Below are positions 8,544 to 17,158 of a DNA stretch of 64,000 nt, piece after piece (within the stretch, counting starts at the first letter, position 1; every line of letters starts with the position of its first letter). The notes below the pieces were generated by a model that did no database searches, was not told the DNA's origin, and worked only from the letters and a program-made list of their open reading frames with translations. Made by a program: the position numbers and the translations under genes. The DNA comes from DASPWW01 sp963841715. Its GTDB lineage: Bacteria > Actinomycetota > Thermoleophilia > Solirubrobacterales > 70-9. The stretch is from contig CAWJDP010000004.1 in NCBI GenBank assembly GCA_963841715.1, positions 62,001 through 126,000 on the forward strand. The letters are read 5' to 3'.

Positions 8544-8756
8544 ATGGCCGATATCGAGGCGCACATAACCGGAACGGTGTGGAAGATCGAGATCAAGGTC
8601 GGCGACGACGTCGACGAGGGGGACACCGTCGTCATCCTCGAGTCGATGAAGATGGAGATGCCCGTCGAGGCCGAGGATCCCGGAAAGGTCTCCGAGATTC
8701 GCTGTGAAGAGGGCCAGTCGGTCTCCGAGGGCGACGTCCTCGTCGTCCTCGAGTAG
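8544..8756 (+). CDS. Stand-alone biotinyl/lipoyl attachment domain protein
   Basis: 70 residues, a single biotinyl-type barrel. The modified lysine is in E-S-M-K-M-E-M (residue 36), the canonical biotin motif, with flanking glycines GDDVDEGD and the mirrored C-terminal half. Such mini-BCCPs carry CO2 for acyl-CoA carboxylases in actinobacteria. The gene precedes an enoyl-CoA hydratase by 4 bases. An acyl-CoA carboxyltransferase at 57.5-58.9 kb and biotin synthesis genes at 13.5-20.8 kb are candidate functional partners (inference). Confidence 0.87.
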   Translation: MADIEAHITGTVWKIEIKVGDDVDEGDTVVILESMKMEMPVEAEDPGKVSEIRCEEGQSVSEGDVLVVLE

Positions 8757-8760
8757 CCCG

Positions 8761-9582
8761 ATGGCATCATCGGCCGCCGAGCAGCGCCTCGCCGGGGGCA
8801 AGCTGCTCCTCGACCGCCCCGCGGACGCGGTTGCCCGCCTGACGCTCGCCAACCCTGAGCGCCGCAACGCGCTCGACCACGAGGTCCTCGACGCGATCGC
8901 CGCGACCCTGCCGACGCTCGCCGAGGGGCTCGAGACGCGGTGCGTGATCTTCACCGGTGCGGGATCCCTGTTCTCGGCCGGCTACGACATCGCTGGGTTC
9001 TCGGACGACGAGTTCGAGGACGAGGCCGAGGCGCTCGTAGCGCATCCCTTCCACGCGGCGATGGACGCGATCAGCGGCCATCCGTACCCGACCGTCGCCG
9101 CGATCAACGGCCACTGCCTCGGCGGCGCGCTCGAGCTCGCCGTGCGCTGCGACCTCCGGATCGCCGCCGAGGGCGCGAAGCTGGGAATGCCCCCGGCGAA
9201 GCTGGGGCTGATCTACGGGCACACGGGCCTGCGCCGGTTCATCGACGTGATCGGGGTCGCGCGAACCAAGGAGCTTTTCCTCACCGGGCGCAACCTGGCC
9301 GCGTCTCGCGCCGATCAGATCAGGCTCGTCAACGACGCCGTCCCGGACGGCGAGCTCGAGGCGGCGGCGGTCGAGCTCGCCGCCGAGATCGCCGCCAACG
9401 CCCCGCTTTCGATGCGCGGCAACAAGCACGCGATCGAGACGCTCGCGGGCTTCCCGCGCCTGACCGCGGAGCAGGAGGAAGAGCTTGTCGAGCTCCGCCG
9501 CTCGTGCTTCAGCTCAGAGGACCTCCGCGAGGGCATCCGCGCGTTCGGCGAGAAGCGCCGGCCGCGCTGGACCGGCCGCTGA
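8761..9582 (+). CDS. Enoyl-CoA hydratase/isomerase family protein
   Basis: 273 residues. Crotonase fold: the acyl-CoA oxyanion-hole segments FSAGYDIAGF and AINGHCLGGALELAVRCDLRIAA, and the next catalytic region GMPPAKLGLIYGHTGLRR. Glu at the second oxyanion turn is not where mitochondrial hydratase has it, so isomerase, hydratase or other crotonase chemistry is possible. Translation start ATG 8761 lies 4 bases after the biotinyl gene stop, suggesting co-transcription. Confidence 0.86.
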   Translation: MASSAAEQRLAGGKLLLDRPADAVARLTLANPERRNALDHEVLDAIAATLPTLAEGLETRCVIFTGAGSLFSAGYDIAGFSDDEFEDEAEALVAHPFHAAMDAISGHPYPTVAAINGHCLGGALELAVRCDLRIAAEGAKLGMPPAKLGLIYGHTGLRRFIDVIGVARTKELFLTGRNLAASRADQIRLVNDAVPDGELEAAAVELAAEIAANAPLSMRGNKHAIETLAGFPRLTAEQEEELVELRRSCFSSEDLREGIRAFGEKRRPRWTGR

Positions 9583-9590
9583 GGGTCGGC

Positions 9591-9833
9591 TCAGCCGCCC
9601 GCGAGCACTGCCGCGACGACCCCGAGAAAGCCAGCGAGCATCGCTCCGACCATCGCGCCACCCACGCGGATCATCGTCACCCTGAGCGCCGCGATCTCAC
9701 CGCGGAGCTCCACACCCTGATCGAGGACCGCACGGCGTAGCTCGCGGATGTCGGCGTCGACGCGCGCGAACCCGGCGTCCATCCGGGTCGACAGATCGTC
9801 GAGACGCTCGTCGGACCATGCGGTGCGCTCCAT
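9591..9833 (-). CDS. Small coiled-coil protein with C-terminal membrane anchor
   Basis: 80 residues from the internal Met (MERTAWSDERLDDLSTRMD). The N-terminal half is a heptad-like helix (ARVDADIRELRRAV, GVELRGEIAALRVTM) and the end is one transmembrane helix (GGAMVGAMLAGFLGVVAAVLAGG). This matches common actinobacterial small 'DUF1640-like' or hypothetical membrane proteins in layout only. The frame can be extended to 9896, but the extra residues look non-coding. No function assigned. Confidence 0.6.
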   Translation of the reverse strand: MERTAWSDERLDDLSTRMDAGFARVDADIRELRRAVLDQGVELRGEIAALRVTMIRVGGAMVGAMLAGFLGVVAAVLAGG

Positions 9834-9929
9834 GCCGCCGAGAATAGCCCGCCGATAGCCACGAGGGCTGGGCGCCGCCTCACCGATGCCGGGCAATGGG
9901 CTGCCGAGTGTGTGCCGCCGAGTCGGCCG

Positions 9930-11693
9930 CTAGCGGCAGGCGCGGACCGAGCGGTCGAGCGTCAGCACGCGGCCGTCGATCGTGTGCGCGGTGGCGCGCA
10001 CGTTGGCGCGCTTGTGCCTGCGCAGCTTCTTGTGCGAGAGGCGCTTCTTGAACGGCTTGCGGCCGCGCGTGCCGACGTCCTTGCCGTCGATCGAGAAGTC
10101 GACCTCGTCGAGCTGGCCGCGGTCGTGGCCCTTTACGATCGCCTTCACCGAGCGCGGCGCGCACCCGTGCTTCGGCGCCTTCAGCTTCAGCTTCAGGTCC
10201 GGTTTTCCGCGGCACGACTGCCCGGCGCAGGTCTCAAGGCCGGCGAGGTCCTTCGCGAGCGCCGCCTGGACGACCGCGTGCCCCGGGTCCCCGGCGAGGT
10301 TCTGGAGCTCGTACGGGTCCTTCTGGAGGTCGTAGAGCTCCTTCTCGCCCGTCTGGCGCTCGATGTAGTCGTAGCGCGAGGTACGCACGCCCTCGCCGTA
10401 GCCGACCTCGAACAGCAGCGCCCGCCCGCGCTTAGCCGTCGGCTTTTTCGCGTACGTGAACAATGAACGCCCGTCCTCGACCCGCCCCGGCTTGGTCCCG
10501 GCGGCGTCGAGGATCGTCGGCGCGAGGTCGGCGTTGACGACAATGTCGTTGACGTTGCGGCCCTTCGGGATCCCGGGCCCCCGCATAAGCAGCGGATCGC
10601 TGTTCGCCTCCTCGTAGAGCTTGTTCTTCCCGGTCTTGATCCGGTGCTCTCCGTGGAAGAAGCCGTTGTCCGACGTATAGATGACGAGCGTGTTCTTTAG
10701 CTCGCCTGACGCCTTGAGCGCCTGCATCAGCGTGTCGACCCCGCGGTCGACGCCGAGCAGCGCCTCGAGCCGGCAGCGGTAGAAGCGGGTGATGTCGGAG
10801 ATGTCCTTCGCGTCGAGCAGCGGCAGGTTGCGGATCGCCGCCGGCTTGTCGGAGACGTCGGCCTCGTTGAACGACGGCGGCTGCGGCAGCGGCGTGTTAG
10901 CGAACGCGTCCGCGTCCTGCGGGGCCGGCTTCGTAGTCCCCTGGCAGTCGGACGGCGGCTGCGGGTTCGGGTTCGGGCCGCCACTGTGCGGGGCCGTGTA
11001 ATCGACGGTGAGGAAGAAGGGCTGGCTCGAGGGAGCGCGGCGCTGGATGAAGCTCAGCGCCTTCGATGTGATCACGCTGCCCTTGTAGTCCTCCGGCGCC
11101 GTGCCGTAGTGAACGATCGTCCCGTTCTCGTTCAGGTTGTAGCCGTAGACCTGCTGGACGCTGCCGACTGCTCCGTACCACTCGCTCCACCCCTGCGGGA
11201 CGAGGTTCTTGGTCAGCGGGTTGCCGTAGCCGTTCAGGTACTTGCCGACCTGGCCCGTGTAGTAGCCGTTGTTCTGCAGCCACACCGGCAGCGTCGAGGT
11301 CGAGTCGAGCTTCGTGAACCCCCCCTCCGGGGGGCCGTTACCGAACACCCCGTTGTTGTGGGAGTATTGGCCCGTCAGGTAGGTGCTCCGGGACGGGCAG
11401 CAGAGCGGGAAGCTGACGAAGAAGTGATTGAACGTCTCGCCGTGATCGCCGATGAGCTCGTTCGTCTTCGGCATCACGCTCATCTGCGGCGTCGACTCGT
11501 CGTCGCTCATGATCACGAGCACGTTCGGCCGCTTGTCCTTCGCCTCGGCCCGACCCGGGCCCGTGGTGCTCGCGCTGCCCGCGGCGATCGCGGCGACGGC
11601 GAGCACGCCGAGCGCCAGCGCCGCGAACAGCGATCGAAGCTGGATTCTCCCTGCGATGTCTCTCAATTCCCTCGCCCTCAGTCCGCCAAACAC
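9930..11693 (-). CDS. Secreted sulfatase (arylsulfatase/choline-sulfatase family)
   Basis: 587 residues. Signal peptide at ~20-40 (LFAALALGVLAVAAIAAGSA), then the metal-binding RPNVLVIMSDDE and the sulfatase signature C-C-P-S-R at residues 98-102, whose first Cys is the expected formylglycine precursor. Later blocks include GKYLNGYG, TSDNGFFHGEHR (metal and His residues) and LYDLQKDPYELQNLAGDP. A ~90-residue basic, Cys-containing C-terminal beta domain follows the catalytic domain. It should cleave sulfate esters outside the cell. Paralogue of the next gene, 37 bases upstream on the same strand. Confidence 0.9.
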   Translation of the reverse strand: MFGGLRARELRDIAGRIQLRSLFAALALGVLAVAAIAAGSASTTGPGRAEAKDKRPNVLVIMSDDESTPQMSVMPKTNELIGDHGETFNHFFVSFPLCCPSRSTYLTGQYSHNNGVFGNGPPEGGFTKLDSTSTLPVWLQNNGYYTGQVGKYLNGYGNPLTKNLVPQGWSEWYGAVGSVQQVYGYNLNENGTIVHYGTAPEDYKGSVITSKALSFIQRRAPSSQPFFLTVDYTAPHSGGPNPNPQPPSDCQGTTKPAPQDADAFANTPLPQPPSFNEADVSDKPAAIRNLPLLDAKDISDITRFYRCRLEALLGVDRGVDTLMQALKASGELKNTLVIYTSDNGFFHGEHRIKTGKNKLYEEANSDPLLMRGPGIPKGRNVNDIVVNADLAPTILDAAGTKPGRVEDGRSLFTYAKKPTAKRGRALLFEVGYGEGVRTSRYDYIERQTGEKELYDLQKDPYELQNLAGDPGHAVVQAALAKDLAGLETCAGQSCRGKPDLKLKLKAPKHGCAPRSVKAIVKGHDRGQLDEVDFSIDGKDVGTRGRKPFKKRLSHKKLRRHKRANVRATAHTIDGRVLTLDRSVRACR

Positions 11694-11730
11694 GGCCGGG
11701 GGCGGGGAGTTGCGGCGCCGGGAAAGGACC

Positions 11731-13455
11731 TCAGCCGCGAATGCAGCGCAGGCGCTTGGTGAGCGTCAACCTGCGCCCGTCGAGCACGTCCGCGGTCGCC
11801 TCGACGCGCTTCTTGCCCCTGATCGCCTTCAGCGGGACAGCACGCGAGAACGGAGCGCTCGTCACGGTGCCCAGGTGGTTGCCGCCGGCGGCGAAATCGA
11901 CGTCGACGATGCGGCGGCGGTCCTTGCCGGAGACGCTCGCCATGCGGCAGTTCCCCGACAACTTCAGCTTCAGCCGCGGCTCGCGGCGGCAGCTCTTGCC
12001 GTTGCAGTTGCGGAGCTTGTGCAGCCGCTTCGCGAGGTCGGCCTCGACCGCGGCGTGGGAGGGATCGCCGCTGACGTTCTGAAGCTCGTAGGGATCGTTG
12101 TGGAGGTCGTAGAGCTCCTTCTCGCCGCTGTCATTCTCGATGTACTTGTAGCGCTCGGTTCGTATGCCCTTGTACAGCTTCGTCTCCAGCATCAGCTCGC
12201 GGCCGTGCCACGCGTTCGGCCTGCGGGTGAACGGCAGCAGCGAGCGCCCGTCGACGATGGCGTCGGGCTTGACGCCGGCCGCGTCGAGGATCGTCGGCGC
12301 GAGATCGGCGTTGATCGCGAGATCGTGGACGGTTGTCCCCGAGGGGATGTGCGGGCCGCGCATCTCCAGCGGTACACGGATCGACTCCTCGTAGGGCTTC
12401 GACTTGCCGTTCTTGACCCGGTGCTCGCCCTGGAAGTAGCCGTTGTCGGATGTGAAGATCACGAGCGTGTCATTGAGCTCTCCGCTCGCCTGCAGCGCGT
12501 TGATGATCCTCGGGATGTCGTCATTCTCGGCCAGCAGCGACTCGCTACGGCATTCGTACAGACGCTTGACCTCCGAGATGTCGGCTTCGGAGAGCAGCGG
12601 GAGCTCGCGGATTAGCTCGGGCTTGTCCGAGACGTCGGCCTCGTTGAAGTTCGGCGGCTGCGGGAGCGGCGCGTCGGCGAGCTTGCCGAGGTCGCGCGGC
12701 GCGGGCTGGGCGCTGTTCGTGCAGTCGGGGCCGACGGCTCCCTGATCGTCGTCGTTGCCGCCGCCGGTGTGCGGCGCGAGGTAGTTCAGCCACAGAAAGA
12801 ACGGCTTCGAGCTCGGGGCGCGCCGGTTGACGAAGTCGACCGCCTTGTCCGTGTAGACGTCGGTGCCGTACTGGTCGGGCCGGTTGTAGGTGACCAGGGT
12901 CCCGTCGTCGTTCAGCGTGTAGCCGAAGTAGTTGTACGTCGATGGGTCGATCGACCCGTGCCACTCGCTCCACCCGTCGGGGACCTTCTTCGGCTTCTTG
13001 CGCCCGTAGCCGTTCAGGTACTTGCCGATCTCGCCGGTGTAGTAGCCGGAGTTCTGCAGCCACACCGCGAGCGTGTTCGAGGAGTCGAGCGCGTGGAAGC
13101 CGCCGTCGGGGCCGCTGTTCCCCATCACCCCATGGTTGTGCGCGTACTGTCCGGTCAGGAACGTCGACCGCGACGGGCAGCAGAGCGAGAAGCTGACGAA
13201 GTTGTTCTGGAATCGGGCGCCGTGGTCGCCGATCGTGTGCTCGACGTTCGGCATCAGGTTCATCGAGTCGTTGCGCTCGTCGTCGGTCATGATCACGAGC
13301 ACGTTGGGGCGATCCCTCTTCGCCGGTTTCGCGCGCGCGTGATCGGCGCCGGCGGCGACCCCAGTGGCATTGACATCGAAACTTAGGCCGGCGGCCAGCG
13401 CGAGGGCCAGGACCACCGTCCCGCCCAGGATCGCGTTGACACCCCTGCGTGCCAC
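11731..13455 (-). CDS. Secreted sulfatase, tandem paralogue
   Basis: 574 residues with the same architecture as its neighbour: signal peptide (ILGGTVVLALALAAGLSF), RPNVLVIMTDDE, signature C-C-P-S-R with formylglycine precursor Cys at 92, EIGKYLNGYG, TSDNGYFQGEHR, LYDLHNDPYELQNVSGDP, and a basic C-terminal domain ending RRLTLTKRLRCIRG. Lipid- or glycan-sulfate hydrolysis is expected; the natural substrate is unknown. Divergent from bioB, with 82 bases between the start codons. No sulfatase-maturation enzyme (FGE or anSME) is in the window. Confidence 0.9.
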   Translation of the reverse strand: MARRGVNAILGGTVVLALALAAGLSFDVNATGVAAGADHARAKPAKRDRPNVLVIMTDDERNDSMNLMPNVEHTIGDHGARFQNNFVSFSLCCPSRSTFLTGQYAHNHGVMGNSGPDGGFHALDSSNTLAVWLQNSGYYTGEIGKYLNGYGRKKPKKVPDGWSEWHGSIDPSTYNYFGYTLNDDGTLVTYNRPDQYGTDVYTDKAVDFVNRRAPSSKPFFLWLNYLAPHTGGGNDDDQGAVGPDCTNSAQPAPRDLGKLADAPLPQPPNFNEADVSDKPELIRELPLLSEADISEVKRLYECRSESLLAENDDIPRIINALQASGELNDTLVIFTSDNGYFQGEHRVKNGKSKPYEESIRVPLEMRGPHIPSGTTVHDLAINADLAPTILDAAGVKPDAIVDGRSLLPFTRRPNAWHGRELMLETKLYKGIRTERYKYIENDSGEKELYDLHNDPYELQNVSGDPSHAAVEADLAKRLHKLRNCNGKSCRREPRLKLKLSGNCRMASVSGKDRRRIVDVDFAAGGNHLGTVTSAPFSRAVPLKAIRGKKRVEATADVLDGRRLTLTKRLRCIRG

Positions 13456-13537
13456 GAGTGCGCAAGGTAGCGGAACCTGCTGCCGCCATTCGCCGGTGAA
13501 GGTCGCCGTCCGGGCCCGTGCCTAGCCTTGCGCCTGC

Positions 13538-14728
13538 TTGGGCTCGCTGATCAGCCAAGAGGAAGCGCTCGCGCTCGGGGAGATCGTCGACCAGGACGAG
13601 ATCGCGGAGCTCGTCGAGCGGGCGTGGAAGGTGCGCCGGGAGCGCTTCGGCGACTCGACCGACATGTGCTCGCTAGTGAACGCGAAGTCGGGCGGATGCG
13701 CCGAGGACTGCGGCTTCTGCGCCCAGTCCCGCTACGCCGAGGCCGATACGCCGATGCACGCCATGCTCGAGCCCGAGCAGATCCTCGAGCACGCGAGAGC
13801 GGCCGAGGCGGCGGGCGCGCACCGCTTCTGCATGGTCACCCAGGGCCAGGGGCTGTCGAAGCGCGACTTCGCGAAGATCGTCGAGGGCGCCAAGCTCGTC
13901 TCCGAGAACACGAACCTCAAGCGCTGCGTCTCGATCGGCCACATGTCGGCGGATCGCGCGAAGACCCTGAAGCAGGCCGGCGTCCAGCGGGTCCACCACA
14001 ACGTCGAGACGGCGCGCTCGTACTACGACGAAGTCTCGACGACGGTCCGCTACGAGGGCCGGCTGCGGACGATCGACGCCGTCAAGGAGGCCGGGCTCGA
14101 GACCTGCGTGGGCGGGATCCTGAATCTCGGCGAGACGCCGGCGCAGCGCGTCGAGATGGCGTTCGAGCTCGCCGAGGTCAACCCGACCTCGGTCCCGATC
14201 AACCTCCTCAATCCCCGGCCGGGGACGAAGTTCGGTGATCGCAAGCTGATGGACCCGTGGGAGGTCGTGAAGTGGGTCGCGATCTTCCGGCTGATCATCC
14301 CCGATGCCCTGTTCAGGCTCTGCGGCGGGCGGGTCGAGAACCTCGACGACCTCCAGCCGCTCGCGGTGAAGGCGGGGCTGAACGGGGTGATGATGGGGAA
14401 CTTCCTGACCACGCTCGGTGCCGAGCCGGCGGACGACCGCGAGATGTTCGAGGAACTGGGGCTGAACGTCGCCCGCCAAGAGGACAACGGCACCGACCCG
14501 CGGCCCGACAACCGCTCCGGCTGGCTCGAGGGCTCGACGCCCGAGACGCCGATCGACGAGCTGATCGACAGGCAGGCCGAGGCGAACTTCTGGGACCCGT
14601 CGACTCAGCTTCGGGTCGTGAAGAAGAAGGCGAAGCCGCCGCCCTACCCGGCCGACGAGAAACCCCGCCGCGCGCGGACGCGCAGCGGAGCACGCGGCTG
14701 GAGTGATGTCGCGGGCTGGGGCGATTAG
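13538..14728 (+). CDS. bioB: Biotin synthase
   Basis: 396 residues. Radical-SAM enzyme that inserts sulfur into dethiobiotin. The [4Fe-4S] cluster cysteines are C-A-E-D-C-G-F-C at 54-61; HHNVETARSYY, GGILNLGET and VPINLLNPRPGT are conserved BioB blocks, and FRLCGGRVENL and GVMMGNFLTT mark the [2Fe-2S]/C-terminal region. The start is TTG at 13538. A ~60-residue charged tail (PETPIDELIDRQAE... KKKAKPPPYP) is longer than in well-studied BioB proteins. It overlaps bioF by 23 bases, so the two are translationally coupled. Confidence 0.93.
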   Translation: MGSLISQEEALALGEIVDQDEIAELVERAWKVRRERFGDSTDMCSLVNAKSGGCAEDCGFCAQSRYAEADTPMHAMLEPEQILEHARAAEAAGAHRFCMVTQGQGLSKRDFAKIVEGAKLVSENTNLKRCVSIGHMSADRAKTLKQAGVQRVHHNVETARSYYDEVSTTVRYEGRLRTIDAVKEAGLETCVGGILNLGETPAQRVEMAFELAEVNPTSVPINLLNPRPGTKFGDRKLMDPWEVVKWVAIFRLIIPDALFRLCGGRVENLDDLQPLAVKAGLNGVMMGNFLTTLGAEPADDREMFEELGLNVARQEDNGTDPRPDNRSGWLEGSTPETPIDELIDRQAEANFWDPSTQLRVVKKKAKPPPYPADEKPRRARTRSGARGWSDVAGWGD

Positions 14729-15926
14729 CCCCGTGGAGATCTCAGAGCGCCTGGCCGATCTGCGCGACGCCGGCCTCCACCGCAGGATGCGGGTCGTCGA
14801 CGGCGCCCAGGGCCCGCGCGTGCTGCTCGACGGGCGCCGCGTGCTGCTGCTGTGCTCGAACAACTACCTCGGCCTCGCCGACCATCCCGGCGTCCGCCGC
14901 GCCGCCGCCGACGCGGCCGTGAGGTGGGGCGTCGGCGCCGGCGCCTCGCGCCTGATCTCAGGGACGATGGCGATCCACCGCGAGCTCGAGCAGCGCTTGG
15001 CCGAGTTCAAGGGCGCCGGCGAGGCGCTGCTGTTCGGCTCCGGCTACCTCGCGAACACGGGCACCGTCGCAGCGCTCGCGGGACGCGACGAGGTCGTGTT
15101 CTCGGACGAGCTCAACCACGCGAGCATCATCGACGGCTGCCGGCTGGCCCGCGCGGAGACGTTCGTCTACCGCCATGCGGACACCGAGCACCTCGCGTGG
15201 GGACTGCGCCAGGCCGGCGGCCGGGCGGCGTTGATCGCCACCGACGGCGTGTTCTCGATGGACGGCGACATCGCCCCGCTCCCCGAGCTCGTCGAGCTCG
15301 CGCGCCGCCACCGCTGCCGCCTGCTCGTCGACGAGGCCCACGGGACTGGGGCGATCGGCCCCGGCGGGCGCGGCACGGTCGCCGCCGCCGGGCTCGGCGG
15401 CGAGGTCGACGTGATCGTCGGCACGCTCGGCAAGGCGCTCGGCTCCTACGGCGCCTACGTCTGCGCCCGCACCGAGATCGTCGAGCTGCTCGTCAACACC
15501 GCGCGCCCGTTCATCTTCTCGACCGCGCCGCCTCCGCCCGCGGTCGCCGCGGCGTCGGCGTCGCTCGAGCTGCTCGCGTGCGGCCCCGGCCGCGTCGAGC
15601 GCCTGCAGGCAAACGCGGCCGCGCTCCGCGACGCGCTTGCCTCGCACGGGCTCGCGGCAGGTCGCTCGCGGAGTCACATCCTGCCGCTGCAGATCGGCGA
15701 CGCCGGGACCGCGATGGCGACCTGCGAGCTCGCGCTCGAGCGCGGGGTGTTCGCGCAGGCGATCCGCCCGCCCACCGTCCCCGAGGGGACCTCGAGGCTG
15801 CGGCTCGCGGTGATGGCCACCCACCGCGCCGGCGAGCTGCGCCGCGCCGCGAAGACGCTCGCGGAGGCAGCGCGGGACGTCGCCGGCTCCGCGGCCGTCG
15901 AGCGGCCGCTCAAGCGCGCGGCCTGA
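14706..15926 (+). CDS. bioF: 8-amino-7-oxononanoate synthase
   Basis: 406 residues. PLP-dependent alpha-oxoamine synthase that condenses pimeloyl thioester with alanine. Conserved blocks: NNYLGLADHP, GSGYLANTG, DELNHASIIDG, DGVFSMDGD, VDEAHGTG, and the PLP lysine in GTLGKALGSYG. The C-terminal domain (AIRPPTVPEGTSRLRL) is typical. A GTG one codon upstream (14703) is an alternative start. The stop lies 6 bases before bioD. Confidence 0.93.
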   Translation: MSRAGAISPVEISERLADLRDAGLHRRMRVVDGAQGPRVLLDGRRVLLLCSNNYLGLADHPGVRRAAADAAVRWGVGAGASRLISGTMAIHRELEQRLAEFKGAGEALLFGSGYLANTGTVAALAGRDEVVFSDELNHASIIDGCRLARAETFVYRHADTEHLAWGLRQAGGRAALIATDGVFSMDGDIAPLPELVELARRHRCRLLVDEAHGTGAIGPGGRGTVAAAGLGGEVDVIVGTLGKALGSYGAYVCARTEIVELLVNTARPFIFSTAPPPPAVAAASASLELLACGPGRVERLQANAAALRDALASHGLAAGRSRSHILPLQIGDAGTAMATCELALERGVFAQAIRPPTVPEGTSRLRLAVMATHRAGELRRAAKTLAEAARDVAGSAAVERPLKRAA

Positions 15927-15931
15927 CGACG

Positions 15932-16648
15932 GTGACCGCGGGCGCGCGCGGACTGTTCGTCAGCGGCACCGACACAGGCGTCGGCAAGAGCGTCGTCGCC
16001 GCGTCGATCTGCGCCGCGCTCGCGGCGCGCGGCGAGCGCGTCGCCGCCTACAAGCCGGTGGTCACCGGGCTCGACGACGAACCGGGTGAGTGGCCGCGTG
16101 ACCACGAGCTGCTCGCGTCCGTCGCCAGTGCGGGCCAGCGCTCGGACGAGGTGGCGCCCCTTCGCTTCGGACCCCCCACCTCTCCCCATCTCGCCGCCGG
16201 GCTCGCGGGGCGTCCGATCGACATCGATGTCCTGATCGGCGGGGCGGAGCGGATCGCGCTCCGCTGCGACGCGCTGATCGTCGAGGGCGCCGGGGGGCTG
16301 ATGGTCCCGCTCGCCGAGGGAGCGTTGATGCGCGACCTGGCGATGGGGCTGCGGCTCCCACTCGTGATCGCCGCCCGCCCCGGACTCGGGACGATCAACC
16401 ACACGCTGCTCACCGTCGAGGCGGCCCGCGCCGCCCGGATCCCGATTGCGGGCATCGTGCTGACGCCGTGGCCCGAGCATCCGGACGAAGTCGCGCGCTC
16501 GAACCGCGACACGCTGACGCGGCTGGCAGGGGTGCCCGTCGCCGCGCTGCCGATGACCTCACCCGACCGCGTCGCGCTCGCGCGCTCCGGAGCCGCGCTC
16601 CCGCTCGAAAGCTGGCTCGGTCGCGGCTCACTTGCGCGCGCCGCCTAG
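15932..16648 (+). CDS. bioD: Dethiobiotin synthetase
   Basis: 238 residues. ATP-dependent formation of the ureido ring of dethiobiotin. The P-loop GTDTGVGKS is at residues 12-20, followed by YKPVVTG (substrate-binding Lys) and VEGAGGLMVPL. GTG 15932 is the only suitable start close to the P-loop; the frame is open far upstream only because it runs as a shadow of bioF. It completes the bioB-bioF-bioD operon. Confidence 0.92.
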   Translation: MTAGARGLFVSGTDTGVGKSVVAASICAALAARGERVAAYKPVVTGLDDEPGEWPRDHELLASVASAGQRSDEVAPLRFGPPTSPHLAAGLAGRPIDIDVLIGGAERIALRCDALIVEGAGGLMVPLAEGALMRDLAMGLRLPLVIAARPGLGTINHTLLTVEAARAARIPIAGIVLTPWPEHPDEVARSNRDTLTRLAGVPVAALPMTSPDRVALARSGAALPLESWLGRGSLARAA

Positions 16649-16675
16649 GATCCAGGAACCCAGGAAACTTGGGGC

Positions 16676-17131
16676 GTGACGCCCCTCCGAGACATCGCGA
16701 CCAGGCTCAGGGTCGTCGGTCGCCACGACAAGCTCGACCGCATGCTGGCGGACGGGCATCCGCCCGAGGAGAGCTCGGCGCTGGCGCTGCGCGCGCGCGA
16801 GCTGACGAGCAAGCGGTCCCGCGACGAGCTCGCCGGCAGCGTGCTCGACGCGATGGAGGCGGCGGAGCACCCGGTCCGGGGGCCGTTCCGCCCCAACCTG
16901 GCCGTCGACATTTCGGCGGTGCTGGCGGTCAAGTCGGACCTGGTGAAGATCGCCGAGCGGCTGCGTGACAACGCGCCGGTGAACCCGCGCGGGGTCGCGA
17001 TCGTCAGCTGCCTGCTGAGGGACGGCGAGAGCCCCCTCTACCTGGCGCCCGAGCCCGTCCACGGGCCCGAGCCGACCGGGCCCGGGCTGCGCACGCGGGT
17101 AGAGGCGGCTCTCGACACCCTCGACTTGTAG
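16676..17131 (+). CDS. Hypothetical protein downstream of bioD
   Basis: 151 residues, GTG start, soluble, no signal peptide or membrane helix. It opens with a positively charged helix (LRDIATRLRVVGRHDKLDRML), then ARELTSKRSRDELAGSVLDAME and a beta-rich second half (GVAIVSCLLRDGESPLYL). I recognise no family. Its position 27 bases after bioD suggests co-transcription with the biotin genes. Codon use is like its neighbours. Confidence 0.6.
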   Translation: MTPLRDIATRLRVVGRHDKLDRMLADGHPPEESSALALRARELTSKRSRDELAGSVLDAMEAAEHPVRGPFRPNLAVDISAVLAVKSDLVKIAERLRDNAPVNPRGVAIVSCLLRDGESPLYLAPEPVHGPEPTGPGLRTRVEAALDTLDL

Positions 17132-17158
17132 CGCTCGCGGCGGTTGAGCCGTGCGGCC

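Noticed and set aside
14852..15931. Frame extending bioD upstream
   Set aside because: It is a shadow of bioF in another frame; the P-loop protein begins at GTG 15932.
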